Shown: positions 1 to 10,269 of the stretch, in pieces
Position numbering within the stretch: position 1 is the first letter of the stretch
How the letters are laid out: every line of letters starts with the position of its first letter
Assembly: GCA_036936605.1 (NCBI GenBank)
Contig: JAUPFV010000004.1
Coordinates: 138,765,473 to 138,829,472 of the forward strand
From: Limnanthes douglasii subsp. nivea
Lineage: Eukaryota; Streptophyta; Magnoliopsida; Brassicales; Limnanthaceae
Length of the DNA stretch: 64,000 bases
Reading direction: 5' to 3'
The notes under the pieces: model-generated
Told to the model about the DNA's origin: nothing
What the model saw: only the letters and a program-made list of their open reading frames with translations
Databases searched by the model: none
Translations under genes and position numbers: made by a program

Positions 1-660
1 TTAGATGTATTACCCTCATACCATGAGTTTCCCCTCACATTTCGAGGCCCACTTTCTTTTTTTATCAATATTCTTTGCGCGATTTTTGATGCTGACTTCC
101 CTCTCCCTTTGAAGAATGTCAATATCTCTTTTGTTTAAACGTGCTGCCCTCATAATTAGAGCTATAAAATTAACTATTAGTGGATGATATATATCAATTC
201 TTATCTTTTATTTCCTTTCGTGAAGAACGATGTTCTATATCTGATTATAAATTTTCTTTTTATGGTCACTTCAAATTCAATGAGTTGTGTAAGACTCATC
301 AGATTGATTTTACAATTTGTCTTTCTCCTTAACTTCCCACACTTCGGATTTCAATCTACCTGATTGAATTTATTGCTCTCTTCAAATATTCTCATCATTC
401 AAAATAGTTATATTCTCTAATAACTGATTCATTCTATTTTCAGTATCAGACTTATCTCACCATTCTGGAACTTGACCATTACCACAACTTTCTTCTCTTA
501 GCAAATCCGATTTGAGAACTTTGATCTCCTCATGAACTGTAGGATCAATTCTAGGTTCTGGTTTCATTACAATCTCGATCAATATTATTAACTGAAAATT
601 CTATAGTTTTTTTTAGATTCACAATCTAGATACCCTGCTTCCTCCCACTGTGGTCGCCAA
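1..660 (-). mobile_element. Internal 5' leader of a minus-strand LTR retrotransposon, decayed
   Basis: This stretch lies on the internal side of a PBS at 641-660. Read on the minus strand, that PBS begins TTGGCGACCACAGTGGGAGG, identical over 20 nt to the PBS of Tat element B at 24176. No gag or other protein could be recognised in any frame, so it is either an untranslated leader or decayed beyond reading. The element continues past the left edge of the window. The family is unknown; use of the same primer does not prove that it is Tat. Confidence 0.45.
641..660 (-). other. Primer-binding site of the minus-strand element
   Basis: On the minus strand the 20 nt directly after the LTR end are identical to the PBS of element B (24176-24195). 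The TGG complements the CCA end of a tRNA. The pattern resembles PBSs reported for Tat/Ogre elements (tRNA-Arg), but the tRNA was not checked. Confidence 0.6.
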
Positions 661-1387
661 TGTTAAGTGCAATATTTTTAGTATGAAAATCAAGCAATAA
701 AATTGATTATAGAAAAAAAGAATGGAATGTCTAATTTTAGAAAGAGAAACTGTCGATAGTCCAGATTTAAAAGAATAATCTTCCATCCTCTATTTCATAA
801 TCTCAGGTCCTATTTATAGGACAGTATAGCACTTGAGTGAGTTAGTTACATAATATGATAAATTGTATCTTAGACCTTTAGATTTATATTTAATATCAAT
901 TACATCATAATAACTTTATAAAACTATTTACAATAACATTTTTCTCTAATTGTTTTAACTCCTTAATAAATCATATCCTTATGAAAGCATATAAGTTGTC
1001 ATTGTTGGTTTTTTCTCCTTATAATCTACCTATTTGTTCTCCTTATTTTTATTTGAAAGTATATTACTTGAATGACTCTCATAATCGGTACTTTTCAACT
1101 TTCTTTTTACTGTTATTCTCACTTATATGTTTTACATCTTTTTCTTGTTTGTTCCTAAATGTTACCATTTTTATTACATCATTTCCACGCAACTTGCCTT
1201 ACTTTATCCTTTGCTCAACCTCTTTTCCCCTTATTTTTATCATAACCTTCTCTAGCAACAACTATAACGTTTCATCAGCCAACTTCTTCATCCAAACTTA
1301 TCTTCTTGGTCTCTTTCAAACTATAACTAACTAGCTCTAACTTTCTCTTACTTTAATCACTCGATCTGTATTTCCAAAATCTAAACA
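661..1387 (-). repeat. LTR (about 727 bp) of the minus-strand element
   Basis: On the minus strand this block runs from TGTTTAG to CTTAACA, a short inverted terminal repeat of the TG...CA type, and abuts the PBS at 641-660. It holds a TATA box on the minus strand (CCTATAAATAGG near 809-820), as expected for an LTR promoter. The second LTR is not in the window, so the outer boundary is inferred from the termini only. An open frame at 981-1334 inside it looks like chance in AT-rich sequence. Confidence 0.5.
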
Positions 1388-1721
1388 TTAGATAAAGTAG
1401 CTGACATACTTTGATTAGAAATATTTCTTCCCTGAATTTTCGTAGGAAAATCGTGCACACGAGCTGCTACACCAATCAGACCACTTTGGACTTGATTAAT
1501 CCTATCATGCGCACCATATACCGCTTTAATTGACTGATTACCACATATTATTGTAACTACTTGAGTCTTTTGTTCTTGGCTAATTGCATTACACGTAGCA
1601 ACTGTCGTGCCAAAAATCGACATTGTTATGTTTTTTTCCGTCAACTGGAAATAGTCACCGGATTTTCTTGAATCAAATGACTCTTTGGTGTTTCTCTTAC
1701 AGTTATTGATCATGTCATCAC
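1388..1721 (-). mobile_element. Internal remnant between two minus-strand LTRs
   Basis: This segment lies between the 727-bp LTR and an older Tat-family LTR. A 121-codon open frame crosses it (1381-1746 minus) but resembles no protein I know and overlaps the decayed PBS of the neighbouring LTR. It is best read as eroded leader sequence of the element whose LTR is at 1722-2103, cut by the insertion of the element to its left. It is not called as a gene. Confidence 0.3.
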
Positions 1722-2103
1722 CATTGGTCGTATGGATAATTTTCAACTCAGGGTAATTTTGTCTAAAGTTTTGTGATGTTTCAAAGGTATTTAATGCTTA
1801 AGTAGTTTGTAGTGAGAGATTTGAGCTGCATGGTTGTATTAAATGTTCATTACCCTCACTAATGAAAGTGGTTGGGTATTTATACCCTTAATTATGGGCC
1901 ACATGGGCTTTTGGGTCATACTTATGAATTCGGGTCGAGTTCAAAAACTCATTAGTTATTAAGTAGGTAGGTAATTAGCTTAGTCATGACGTGATTTAGT
2001 TTTTAATATATTTGTCCTGTTCGGATGGTTCAGTGGGTGGATTTTGTCCAAATTACCCCTGTCCGGTTCCCACAGTGAGTGGTGAGAAAATCCGGACTCA
2101 TCA
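1722..2103 (-). repeat. Old Tat-family LTR copy (minus strand), same family as the LTR at 57031
   Basis: Read on the minus strand it starts TGATGAGTCCGG and follows the element C LTR (57031-57405) through the TATA region (GGGTATAAATACCC), the ATTAATGAGGGTAAT block and the end. The last 25 bp and the following PBS-like stretch are still alignable but degraded. Divergence by eye is clearly larger than between the LTR pairs of the copia element or element B. The internal region does not follow intact, so this is a truncated or solo LTR. Confidence 0.7.
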
Positions 2104-2167
2104 ATTGGTATCATTAAAACTTGAACTTTTTTAAAATAAAAAAATTTCCCTCAAACAACGCCAAATT
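2104..2167 (-). other. Degenerate PBS-like stretch beside an LTR end
   Basis: On the minus strand an end reading CCATTATCA near 2168 is followed by TTTGGCGTTGTTTGAGGGA, which resembles a decayed TGGCGNNGTTG-type PBS. It suggests another minus-strand LTR starting at about 2168. Support is weak: one PBS-like match plus a TATA-like CTGTATAAATAAG about 140 bp further on. Confidence 0.3.
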
Positions 2168-3300
2168 TGATAATGGATTTCATTTTCAAATATAAAGCCA
2201 TAATAACAAGAGATAAACAAGAAATAATGTTGCTCTGGATATAGTGATTTTTACTAATTAAAATATGAGCAGTCTCTAAATGGATACTTTTCTTCTTATT
2301 TATACAGTTTACCATATGTTATCTAATAGTTACAAGTTTAGACATGTAATTTTGTTGTAACCATAGACCTATTTCTTTTAATGGTGTCTAGCCACGATTC
2401 TTAATAACCTATAACGTGATGACACATGTTATTCTGATATAACCGCTTGAATAACCTCTTTTTATGCCCGTCTTATATATTCTTTATGACCCTCGTCTTG
2501 TATCTTCTTTATATCCATCAGCTATTATCTTCTTTATGACCCTGGTTTAACATCTTCTTTGTAACACTCGTCTTGTACTTCTTCATGAACCTCATCTAAT
2601 ATCTTTTTTATAACTCTCATCTCGTATTTCTTCATGGCCTCATCTAATATCTTTCTTATGATCCTCTTTTATATCTCTTATAACCTCCGTCTCATATATG
2701 TTATGATGTGTCCTTTGTTTGTTTCTTATTATATGCACTTTATCCTTTTGTTAGCTTTTGATATATACTTACCTTGTTATTATAAAGAATATATGCTATC
2801 TACAGGATATGATTATCATTGATTTGTTTCCGTATAGAGAAACTGAAGCATCTTTATTTTTATTCAGTTTTACCTTCAGCCATAAGAGAAACCGAAGCTT
2901 ACCAAAATCTATTGATTTCAATTGTCACAGTTTCTATTTCATATTTAGCCATCGATTTTCATTAAAGAAATTAAACTCGCTTTGCTTCACTATGGAGAAA
3001 CCGAAGCTTTCTTGTTATTCTTCGAAGCATCACAATCCAATTATTGTTTATCGGGATATATCTGATTCTCACAAAATCTCACAGTCAGAACTCGTCGTTG
3101 GAGACGACTTGATTTTCGACTAGTTCCCCAAGATATTTATAGATGATTTTGACACTAAAGATTCGTGAGAATAAAACCATAAAATATGTGAGATCTTGAG
3201 AGAAAAAGAAAGAAACAAACACGAAAGGAAAAGACATAAAGAAAAATAACTCTGAACTACAACTTATATAGTAAATTAGAAGCATGTTTGAGTATTTTAG
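2168..3300 (-). mobile_element. Probable old LTR region with minisatellite, boundaries unclear
   Basis: The left end (CATTATCA on the minus strand) resembles the end of the solo LTR at 19466-19791. A minus-strand TATA-like box lies near 2300-2312. The block contains the minisatellite at 2455-2690 and three imperfect GAGAAACYGAAGC motifs (near 2839, 2887 and 2996). The overlapping frames here give no recognisable protein. The outer end was not found. Confidence 0.3.
2455..2690. repeat. Degenerate minisatellite, about 26-bp period
   Basis: About eight or nine imperfect copies of a unit like ATCTTCTTTATGACCCTCGT follow each other, with core variants TTCTTTATATCC, TTCTTTGTAACA, CTTCATGAACC and TCTTATGATCC. 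Period varies between about 22 and 28 bp. Open frames through it are by-products of the repeat. Confidence 0.7.
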
Positions 3301-4733
3301 AAAAAACTAAATATTAAATAGTAATTAATAAAATTAAACAAATGGTAGGTGATATAAAACATATTTTTTAAATAAAAGATAAATGAATTTTGTTCTCTTC
3401 ACGAAAAAAGAATTGAATAATAATAATATGCTTATTTTAAATTTTAATTTAACAAATGAATTAATTTTTTTTGTTAGTTATGATACGAGATTTCATTCTC
3501 ACTAAAATGATAACTCACGATAAAAAAAAAAAAAAATGGATATACTAATAATATTAGGTTTTTTGTATTTTCAAAAGTTTTGCATTTATCGTTAGGATTT
3601 TCATCTTTATTTATTCAATATTCGAAATTTACTCTTTTTTTGTTTACTCTCTACCTATTTATTACTTATAATGTGTTTTAGTAGTTTTAAGCATTGATTG
3701 CACTATCTCGTCAATAATTATAGTCGCGCGTAATAAACGATATATGCCATTCTTTAGCAACTCATCTCATATCAATTTTTTTTGGATCGGTTCCCTTTAA
3801 TAACTTAGTCGTCTCGTATTGCTTGCAGATCTAGTCTTGCTATACACTCATTTCGTCATTCTATGATTTTGTATTTGTATCGCCTGTTGATCTTATTTTT
3901 ACAACCACGTCTCATCATATTATTGATGCGTTTTGCCTGCATAATGTTGAACTAGTGTAGACTCTATTAGTCGTTTTATCTTATCTGAAGCTATTTTTTT
4001 TGTTAAGTTTACTTCGTGGATGTAACCGATTATAAATATATATATTTGTAACAGATAATTTAGCACGTGTTTTATGTCGGATCTTATTAAGCTTTCTAGA
4101 AGAACATCAGTAATAAACTTGAATTCAGAGAGCGAAGCAGGACATAAATTAATGAAAACTTGCCGCTGTATTACAAGGACATTGCTGATGTTGTAATTCA
4201 TATATTAACATTATTTATTCTATTAGATTGTATTGAAGGAAAGAGAGTTACTGGGTATACTCAACTAATGACCATTGAATAACTTTTCAGCTTTTTGAGT
4301 TAATTGGTGTCTGATTGTGATTGGTGCCAACCAAACTTTTGTGTTTGTTTAACCGAAGAAAACGGATGTTCGTTTATACAATGTTGTGATCACCCTTTTC
4401 ATTGAATATTTTATTTGTTTATAACAAAAGTAATGAAGCAAAAATGGAAGTAAAGTACGATTTTAAACGTAACAACTTTATTTGATGCATTATTTTTCAA
4501 ACATGAAATTTTATAATATAATAACATTTAATATGTATGTTTATGAACCAATGAAGAAATTATTTATTGAGTTTTATGGCAACTCTTGATTTGGATTTAT
4601 TTAAATATTAACACAGGATTTATGTATAAATAGTTATACATCAATAATGTTTTAGATATATAATTAAATAGACCCATCTTAGATATTGTTATGGTAAGAT
4701 TATCAGTAAAGTATTGTTACATATTTATTTTAT
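3301..4733. other. AT-rich stretch without recognisable genes
   Basis: I see homopolymer runs and AT-rich sequence only. The small open frames (for example 3920-4201 minus) have no recognisable domain and no supporting context. Confidence 0.6.
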
Positions 4734-5273
4734 TTAAGTGATAACGATATACTGAGCTAAGGAGAGGTGTAGGTGACGCACCAACTGTACATGTAGTGCG
4801 AACCGAGACCGATCCGACAACTCAACAACAAGGCGTTGGCTGTCCAGTTTGTTCCTACTTGAGGCATATAACAACATGTGCCAACTCTCCATATCGTTCA
4901 AACATTTGACGTCGAACAACAAACAATGCCTTATTTTTTTGGTCTACAATTTGATTTTCAACCTCGAGGTTATTACCCTAATTATTTTCAACATATGGCT
5001 TCGGGACATGGGATGGGCTATGGCTACCAAATATTGATGTATAAAAGCGGTCAATAATATCATGTGGATCCATATTGAGCTCAGAGCGAGGATAACACAT
5101 TTTATATCGAGAGCTATAAAAATAGGTTTTCTCATCTGATCCAGAAGATCCTAGTCTGTGAGCTCCCGAGAAGGTTCAGCCTTTTCAAACTAGAAATGTA
5201 TGATGAAAGTGGTAATCATGAACACGACATCGGAAATTCAAGAACGTCATGATATGTTTGATGATATCTAGAC
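4734..5273 (+). pseudogene. Tat-type gag relic, left half (split by the copia element)
   Basis: From about 5110 to 5240 a frame with stops still reads like the centre of the element B Gag: a stretch ending LPRRFSLFKLEMYDESGNHEHD matches LPKRFDSTKMEKYDGSTDPDNH of element B in spacing and residues. Upstream sequence (4734-5100) is alignable only loosely and is included as probable Gag N-terminal coding remains. The relic resumes at 10270 after the copia insertion, so it predates that insertion. Confidence 0.55.
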
Positions 5274-5435
5274 TGTTAAGAATATAAAGCCCATATAAAG
5301 CCCAAGCCCGTTAGCTTTCTTTTATTATAAATAAGAGCATATGTTGTACTAATTGTGATACTTCTGAATAATACAAAAACCCTAGCTGTCTAGCGGTTTG
5401 TTCCTTTTGTTCTTTCTTTTGTTCTTTATTTTACA
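5274..5435 (+). repeat. Copia 5' LTR (162 bp)
   Basis: Starts TGTTAAGAATATAAAG and ends TTTATTTTACA, followed at once by the PBS. A TATA-like ATTATAAATAAG lies near 5321. It differs from the 3' LTR at three sites (G/A, T/C, T/A). Confidence 0.95.
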
Positions 5436-5453
5436 TGGTATCAGAGCCAGAAG
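5436..5453 (+). other. Copia primer-binding site (initiator tRNA-Met)
   Basis: TGGTATCAGAGCCAGAAG starts directly after the 5' LTR. TGGTATCAGAGC is the standard complement of the 3' end of plant initiator tRNA-Met. Confidence 0.93.
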
Positions 5454-5486
5454 TAAACTGATCGCGTAAATGTAACAATCAGATTT

Positions 5487-5609
5487 ATCAGGTATTTGAT
5501 TTTGTATTAGATCCGATTGATAAAATTATCAGGTATTTGATTTCATATTAGATCTGATTGATAAAATTATCAGGTATTTGATTTCGTATTAGATCCGATT
5601 GATAAAATT
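5487..5609 (+). repeat. Three 41-bp tandem repeats in the copia leader
   Basis: Three head-to-tail copies begin ATCAGGTATTTGATTT at 5487, 5528 and 5569 and end GATTGATAAAATT. They differ at only two or three positions. They lie in the untranslated leader between PBS and gag. Confidence 0.9.
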
Positions 5610-5914
5610 GTAAGTGGAATTTATCGATGAAATTGGGGCTTAGAAGGAATCGAAATTGCAAAAGTATTGGTTAAGAATATTTTTTTGGTAAAATTGCATT
5701 GTTAACTTATTGGTAAAGTTGCGTCTCGGGGAACAATCAGAATTGAATTAAGAAATATTGGGAAAATTGCACTGTGTAAATTTCAGGTAAAATTGCACAA
5801 AAGTATTGTTCGGCAAAGAAGAGTTATGTCCGATAAATTTGGTTTGTTGAAATAGTGGTAAAATTGCATTGTTGAATTCTGTTGTTCGATTGAGATATAT
5901 TTTTTCTGGAGAGA

Positions 5915-6669
5915 ATGACAGGAAATGACGACTCTTTGCAGTCGATTAGAACTCAGCTCAATGGAAAAAACTACTCTTACTGGAGCTATGTTATGAAAAA
6001 CTTTCTTCGTGGAAAACACATGTGGGGATATGTTTCAGGTACAAAACTTCAACCTTCTAATACACATAGTAGTGAGAACTATGCTACATTGCTTGACACG
6101 TGGGAAACTGATAATGCGAAGATCATCACTTGGATCAACAATTCTGTAACCCAGTCAATCGGTACTCAGTTGGCCAAATACGACACTGCAAAAGAGGTTT
6201 GGGATCATTTAGAAAGACTGTATACGCTGTCTAATTTCGCTAGACAGTATCAATTAGAATTTGACATCCGCTCCTTACAGCAAAATGATTTGCTTATTTT
6301 TGATTTTTATGCTGCTATGTCTGATTTATGGGATCAATTATCTTTTACAGAGTCTGCAGAACTGAAAGCATGCAAACCTTATATAGCTCGCAGAGAAGAG
6401 CAAAGATTGGTACAATTTTTTATGGCCCTACGCTCCGATTTTGAAGGATTGTGAGGAACTATTCTTCATAGATCTCCTCTTCTGACGGTTGATTCAGTTG
6501 TCCATGAACTCATTGCTGAAGAAACACGACTAAAAACTCATATTGAAAAGGGGTCCAAAACCAATGTTCATAGTGTGTTTGCTGTTCCAAACCAACGATA
6601 TTCTGCTTCAAACCAGTCTAGATTTACACCCAATGGAGCAAGAGTTGCATTTGATGAGTGCGTTTTTTT
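5915..6669 (+). pseudogene. gag: Copia Gag (UBN2-type capsid plus zinc knuckle), one stop and one slip
   Basis: The ATG at 5915 opens a Gag beginning MTGNDDSLQSIRTQLNGKNY, typical of copia Gag with the NYxxW(S)xxM region and the WDHLERLY and FYxxMSDLWDQL motifs. The frame stops at 6452-6454, where a family-typical Arg codon (CGA) reads TGA. The same frame stays readable until a run of seven T at 6663-6669. Dropping one T restores a CX2CX4HX4C zinc knuckle ending NHWKSQC in the pol frame. So Gag and Pol were one reading frame before the slip. The packaging role in virus-like particles is known for the family. Confidence 0.88.
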
Positions 6670-7390
6670 GTAAAAGTAAGAACCATTGGAAATCACAATG
6701 CCCACTACTGAGAGAAAAACAACAGCAATCATCTAAGCAGCGACCCTCTCAGCAACGTTCTTTTCAGCAACATACACGTCCTATTCAACAATTTTGTCCT
6801 CCATTTCGTCCCCCACAGTTTACTGCTGCTGCTGCATCTTTAGAAGATCCTGATAGCACCACACCACCCTCTGGAATGGACCCTCAGATTCTAGAATCTT
6901 TTAAACAGTTTCTTGCTTCTAATACTGCTGCTATGTCTACGTCAATATCTCACACAGGTATGTCTACGTCTTCTGCTTTAGGCATTCCTTCTTCTTTGTG
7001 GATTTTAAATTCTGGGGCATCTCGTCATATGTCTCCCTACAAAACATACTTTGCTTCTTTGTCACATGTTTCAGCAATATCAGTCTTTTCTGCTTGTGAT
7101 ACATCAATGTCAGTAGAGGGTGTTGGGTCTATTTCTACTCCACATATATCACTTCCTGATGTTTATTATGTTCCAAAAGTTGCCTTGAATCTTGTTTCGG
7201 TTAGTCAGTTATGTAAATCTGGTCATTGGGTCTTATTTTCTGATTCCGTCTGTGTTATACAGGATCAACGTACTCAGAAAGTGATTGGGATAGGCCGTAG
7301 ATTGGGAGAGCTATATGTCTTGGATGAAGTTAAAGTTGTTAATGTCGCAGCTTGTAGTGCCGATTTGTCTTCTTTTTGTTTGAGTCCGTC
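6670..7390 (+). pseudogene. Copia zinc knuckle end and aspartic protease, active site altered
   Basis: After the zinc knuckle a Gln/Ser-rich linker leads to a retropepsin-like domain: WILNSGASRHMSPYK at about 7000-7045, then LPDVYYVPKVALNLVSVSQL. The family active site is D-S/T-G; here the Asp codon reads AAT (Asn), so this protease should be inactive. The domain ends in the GAG-pre-integrase linker (WHSRLGH at about 7411). Confidence 0.88.
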
Positions 7391-8260
7391 GTCATCTGAT
7401 TTTTATCTCTGGCATTCCCGTTTAGGACATGTCTCTGCATCGCGTCTAAAATTTTTAGTCTCCACAGGTGTTTTAGGCCGTATAAACACCTGTAATATTT
7501 CTGATTGTAGTGGATGTAAACTTGCCAAATTTTCGGCTTTACCTTTTAATAAAAGTGTCTCTTCTTCCATTGCTCCTTTTGATTTAATTCATTCTGATGT
7601 CTGGGGTCCATCTCCTGTATCCACAAAGGGTGGTTCATCCTATTATGTATCTTTCATCGATGATTATACTCGATATATTTGGGTTTATCTTATGAAACGG
7701 AGATCAGATTTTCTTGGATTTTATAGAGAATTTCGGGCACTTGTTAAAACTCAATATTCTGCTGTCAAAAAATGCTTCAGGTGTGATTTAGGAGGTGAAT
7801 ATACATCCAATGATTTTACTCAGTTACTTGCATCTGATGGTACAATACATCAGTCTTCTTGTACTGACACCCCTCAGCAGAATGGTGTTGGAGAAAGAAA
7901 ACATCGTCACCTTGTTGAGACTGCTCGTTCTTTGCTTTTATCTGCTGAGGTTCCTACTATTTTTTAGGGAGAAGCAATTCATACTGCTGTATATGTGATT
8001 AATCGAATACCCACTGCACATAATTCAGGTCTGTCTCCATTTCAAAAATTATATGGACAACCTCCAGATTATTCTTCCTTGTGAGTGTTTGGATGTACAT
8101 GTTTTGTCCTTCGTCCTCATGTAGAACGCAATAAATTGGGTCCTAAAACCGTAATATGTATTTTCTTGGGTTATGGTGTTAGACAGAAAGGTTATCGTTA
8201 TTTTGATCCCACCAGTCAGAAACTTTATGTCTCTCGACATGTTACATTTCTTGAGCATAT
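7391..8260 (+). pseudogene. Copia integrase, two nonsense codons
   Basis: The GAG_pre-integrase HHCC region (WHSRLGHVSASRL ... CSGCKLAK) precedes the catalytic core: DLIHSDVWGP, FIDDYTRYIWVYLM, CDLGGEYTSNDF and PQQNGVGERKHRH supply the D, D and E residues. Two stops interrupt the frame. At 7965-7967 TAG replaces a family-typical Trp (PTIF-W-GEA). At 8082-8084 TGA replaces an Arg codon of CGA type (SSL-R-VFGC). The C-terminal region continues through FLGYGVRQKGYRYFDP to about 8260. Confidence 0.9.
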
Positions 8261-10094
8261 CCCGTTTTATTCGATTCCGGCGAAATCACATGATATAACA
8301 AGTACCAAACTTCGACCGATTGATCCTTTTGAAAATAATGACACCATACATGTTGAAATTGATGTGCCTGTTAATACTTCTATGACAGATGATACTAGTT
8401 CTCCTCCATCAATGCCTGAATCAGTTCCTTCTTTTGGTGAACCAACAGATCCGCCTCTTAGAAGATCTACTCGCCCAAGTAAGTCTACCAAACTACCAGA
8501 TTTTGCGTATTCTTCTTACTCAGCTTCTTTTGCGTCTTTCATAGCAAACATACATGATTTATATGAACCCCAATCATTTAAAGAAGCTGTTTATGATCCT
8601 CGTTGGCAAAATGCAATAGTCGAAGAGCTCACTGCTCTTTATCAAACTCATACATGGGATATAGTTAAGCCTCCATCCGGTAAGCATATAATCGGTTCTC
8701 GATGGGTTTTTAAAATTAAAACAAAATCTGATGGATCTGTTGAAAGATATAAGGCTCGTCTTGCAGCAAAAGGGTATTCACAGAAGTATGGTATGTATTA
8801 TGATGAAACATTTGCCCCAGTGGCAAAAATGACGACTGTTCGTACTCTTATTGCGGTTGCTTCTGTTCGCCAGTGGAAAATCTTCCAACTCGATGTCAAA
8901 AATGCATTTTTGAATGATGATCTTCATGAGGAGGTTTACATGACTCCTCCTCCAGGTGTTGCTCACCAACCAGGTGAAGTTTGTCGACTTAGGAAAGCCT
9001 TATATGGACTCAAACAAGCTCCTCGTGCCTGGTTTGAAAAATTCTCTACGGTTATAACTTCACTTGGTTTCCTTGCTAGTAATCACGATTCGGCCTTGTT
9101 TATCAAATGTACTAGTGTAGGACGAATTATTTTATCCCTATATGTAGATGATATGATCATTACAGGTGATTATATTGATGGCATTGTAGCACTAAAACGT
9201 GATTTGGCTCAGCGTTTTGCAATGGAAGACTTGGGACTATTACGTTATTTTTTAGGTATTGAGGTGGCTCACTCTTCAAAAGGTTATATTCTCTCTCAGA
9301 CAAAATATATATCTGATTTATTCGAACGAGCGCGGCTTTCTGATAACAGAACGGTAGATACTCCTCTTGAAACCAATGATCGGTATTCTCCGACTGATGG
9401 CGTTCCTTTGTCAGATCCAAGTCTATATCGAACTCTTGTAGGGAGCTTGGTCTATCTTACAGTTACTCGGCCAGATATAGCTTATGCTGTTCATGTGGTC
9501 AGTCAGTTTGTTACTGCTCCTACATCTGTTCATTGGGTAGCTGTTCTTCGAATATTGAGATATCTTCGTGGTACTCAGTTCCAGAGCCTTTTATTTCCCT
9601 CGACCTCTTCACTTGAACTGCGTGCATATAGCGATGCTGATTGGGATAGTGATCCTCATGACCGAAAATCTACTACCGGTTTCTGTATTTTTCTTGGAAA
9701 TTCATTGATATCATGGAAAAGCAAGAAACAAGATGTTGTCTCTAGATCGTCTACTGAAGCTGAGTATCTTGCTATGGCTGTCACCACATGTGAGATTGTT
9801 TGGTTACGATGGCTTCTTGCAGATATAGGGGTTAATGTTACTAAACCAACTTCCCTACATTGTGATAACAAAAGCGCCATGCAGATAGCAAAGAATTCAG
9901 TTTTTCATGAGAGGACGAAGCACATTGAAATAGATTGTCATTTCACTCGACATCATCTTCAGATCGGTACCATCTCGCTTTCGTATGTTCCGTCAGCTTT
10001 GCAGATTGCTGATATTTTCACAAAGGCTCAGTCCACAGCGCGGTTTCGTTTTCTTTGTGACAAACTCTCAATGCTTATTACTGTTGCATTGTAA
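8261..10094 (+). pseudogene. Copia reverse transcriptase and RNase H, open to the natural stop
   Basis: This part of Pol is uninterrupted. RVT_2 motifs are all present: WQNAIVEELTAL, WVFKIKTKSDGSVERYKAR, QLDVKNAFLND, LYGLKQAPRAWF and the catalytic YVDD at 9141-9152. RNase H follows with SDADWDSD, RKSTTGFCIFLG, SRSSTEAEYLA and CDNKSAMQIA, so D, E and D are present. Pol ends at a stop at 10092-10094, 13 bp before the 3' LTR region. The domain looks capable, but Gag, protease and integrase of the same copy are broken. Confidence 0.93.
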
Positions 10095-10107
10095 GTTTGA
10101 GGGAAGG
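10095..10107 (+). other. Copia polypurine tract
   Basis: GTTTGAGGGAAGG directly precedes the 3' LTR, the expected position of the plus-strand primer. Confidence 0.8.
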
Positions 10108-10269
10108 TGTTAAGAATATAAAGCCCATATAAAACCCAAGCCCGTTAGCTTTCTTTTATTATAAATAAGAGCATATGCTGTACTAATTGTGATACTTCTG
10201 AATAATACAAAAACCCTAGCAGTCTAGCGGTTTGTTCCTTTTGTTCTTTCTTTTGTTCTTTATTTTACA
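10108..10269 (+). repeat. Copia 3' LTR (162 bp)
   Basis: Same length as the 5' LTR with three substitutions by eye, ending TTTATTTTACA and followed by the TSD copy TAGAC. Confidence 0.95.

Larger units (their letters stand above)
5274..10269 (+). mobile_element. Ty1/copia LTR retrotransposon, structurally complete, 4996 bp
   Basis: Two 162-bp LTRs flank the element and a perfect 5-bp TSD (TAGAC) lies at 5269-5273 and 10270-10274. Order is LTR, tRNA-Met PBS, Gag, protease, integrase, RT and RNase H, which is the Pseudoviridae/copia order, then a polypurine tract and LTR. The LTRs differ at 3 positions of 162 by my count, a fairly recent insertion. Coding is one original frame broken by three stops and one 1-nt slip. 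The short LTRs and overall size suggest an Ale-like lineage, which I cannot confirm without a tree. Confidence 0.95.

Noticed and set aside
981..1334. 117-codon plus-strand membrane-like protein
   Set aside because: It lies inside an LTR, antisense to it, and its Phe/Leu/Ser richness follows from the T-rich base composition.
1381..1746. 121-codon minus-strand gene
   Set aside because: It overlaps a decayed PBS and LTR end and has no recognisable domain; chance opening in old transposon sequence is more likely.
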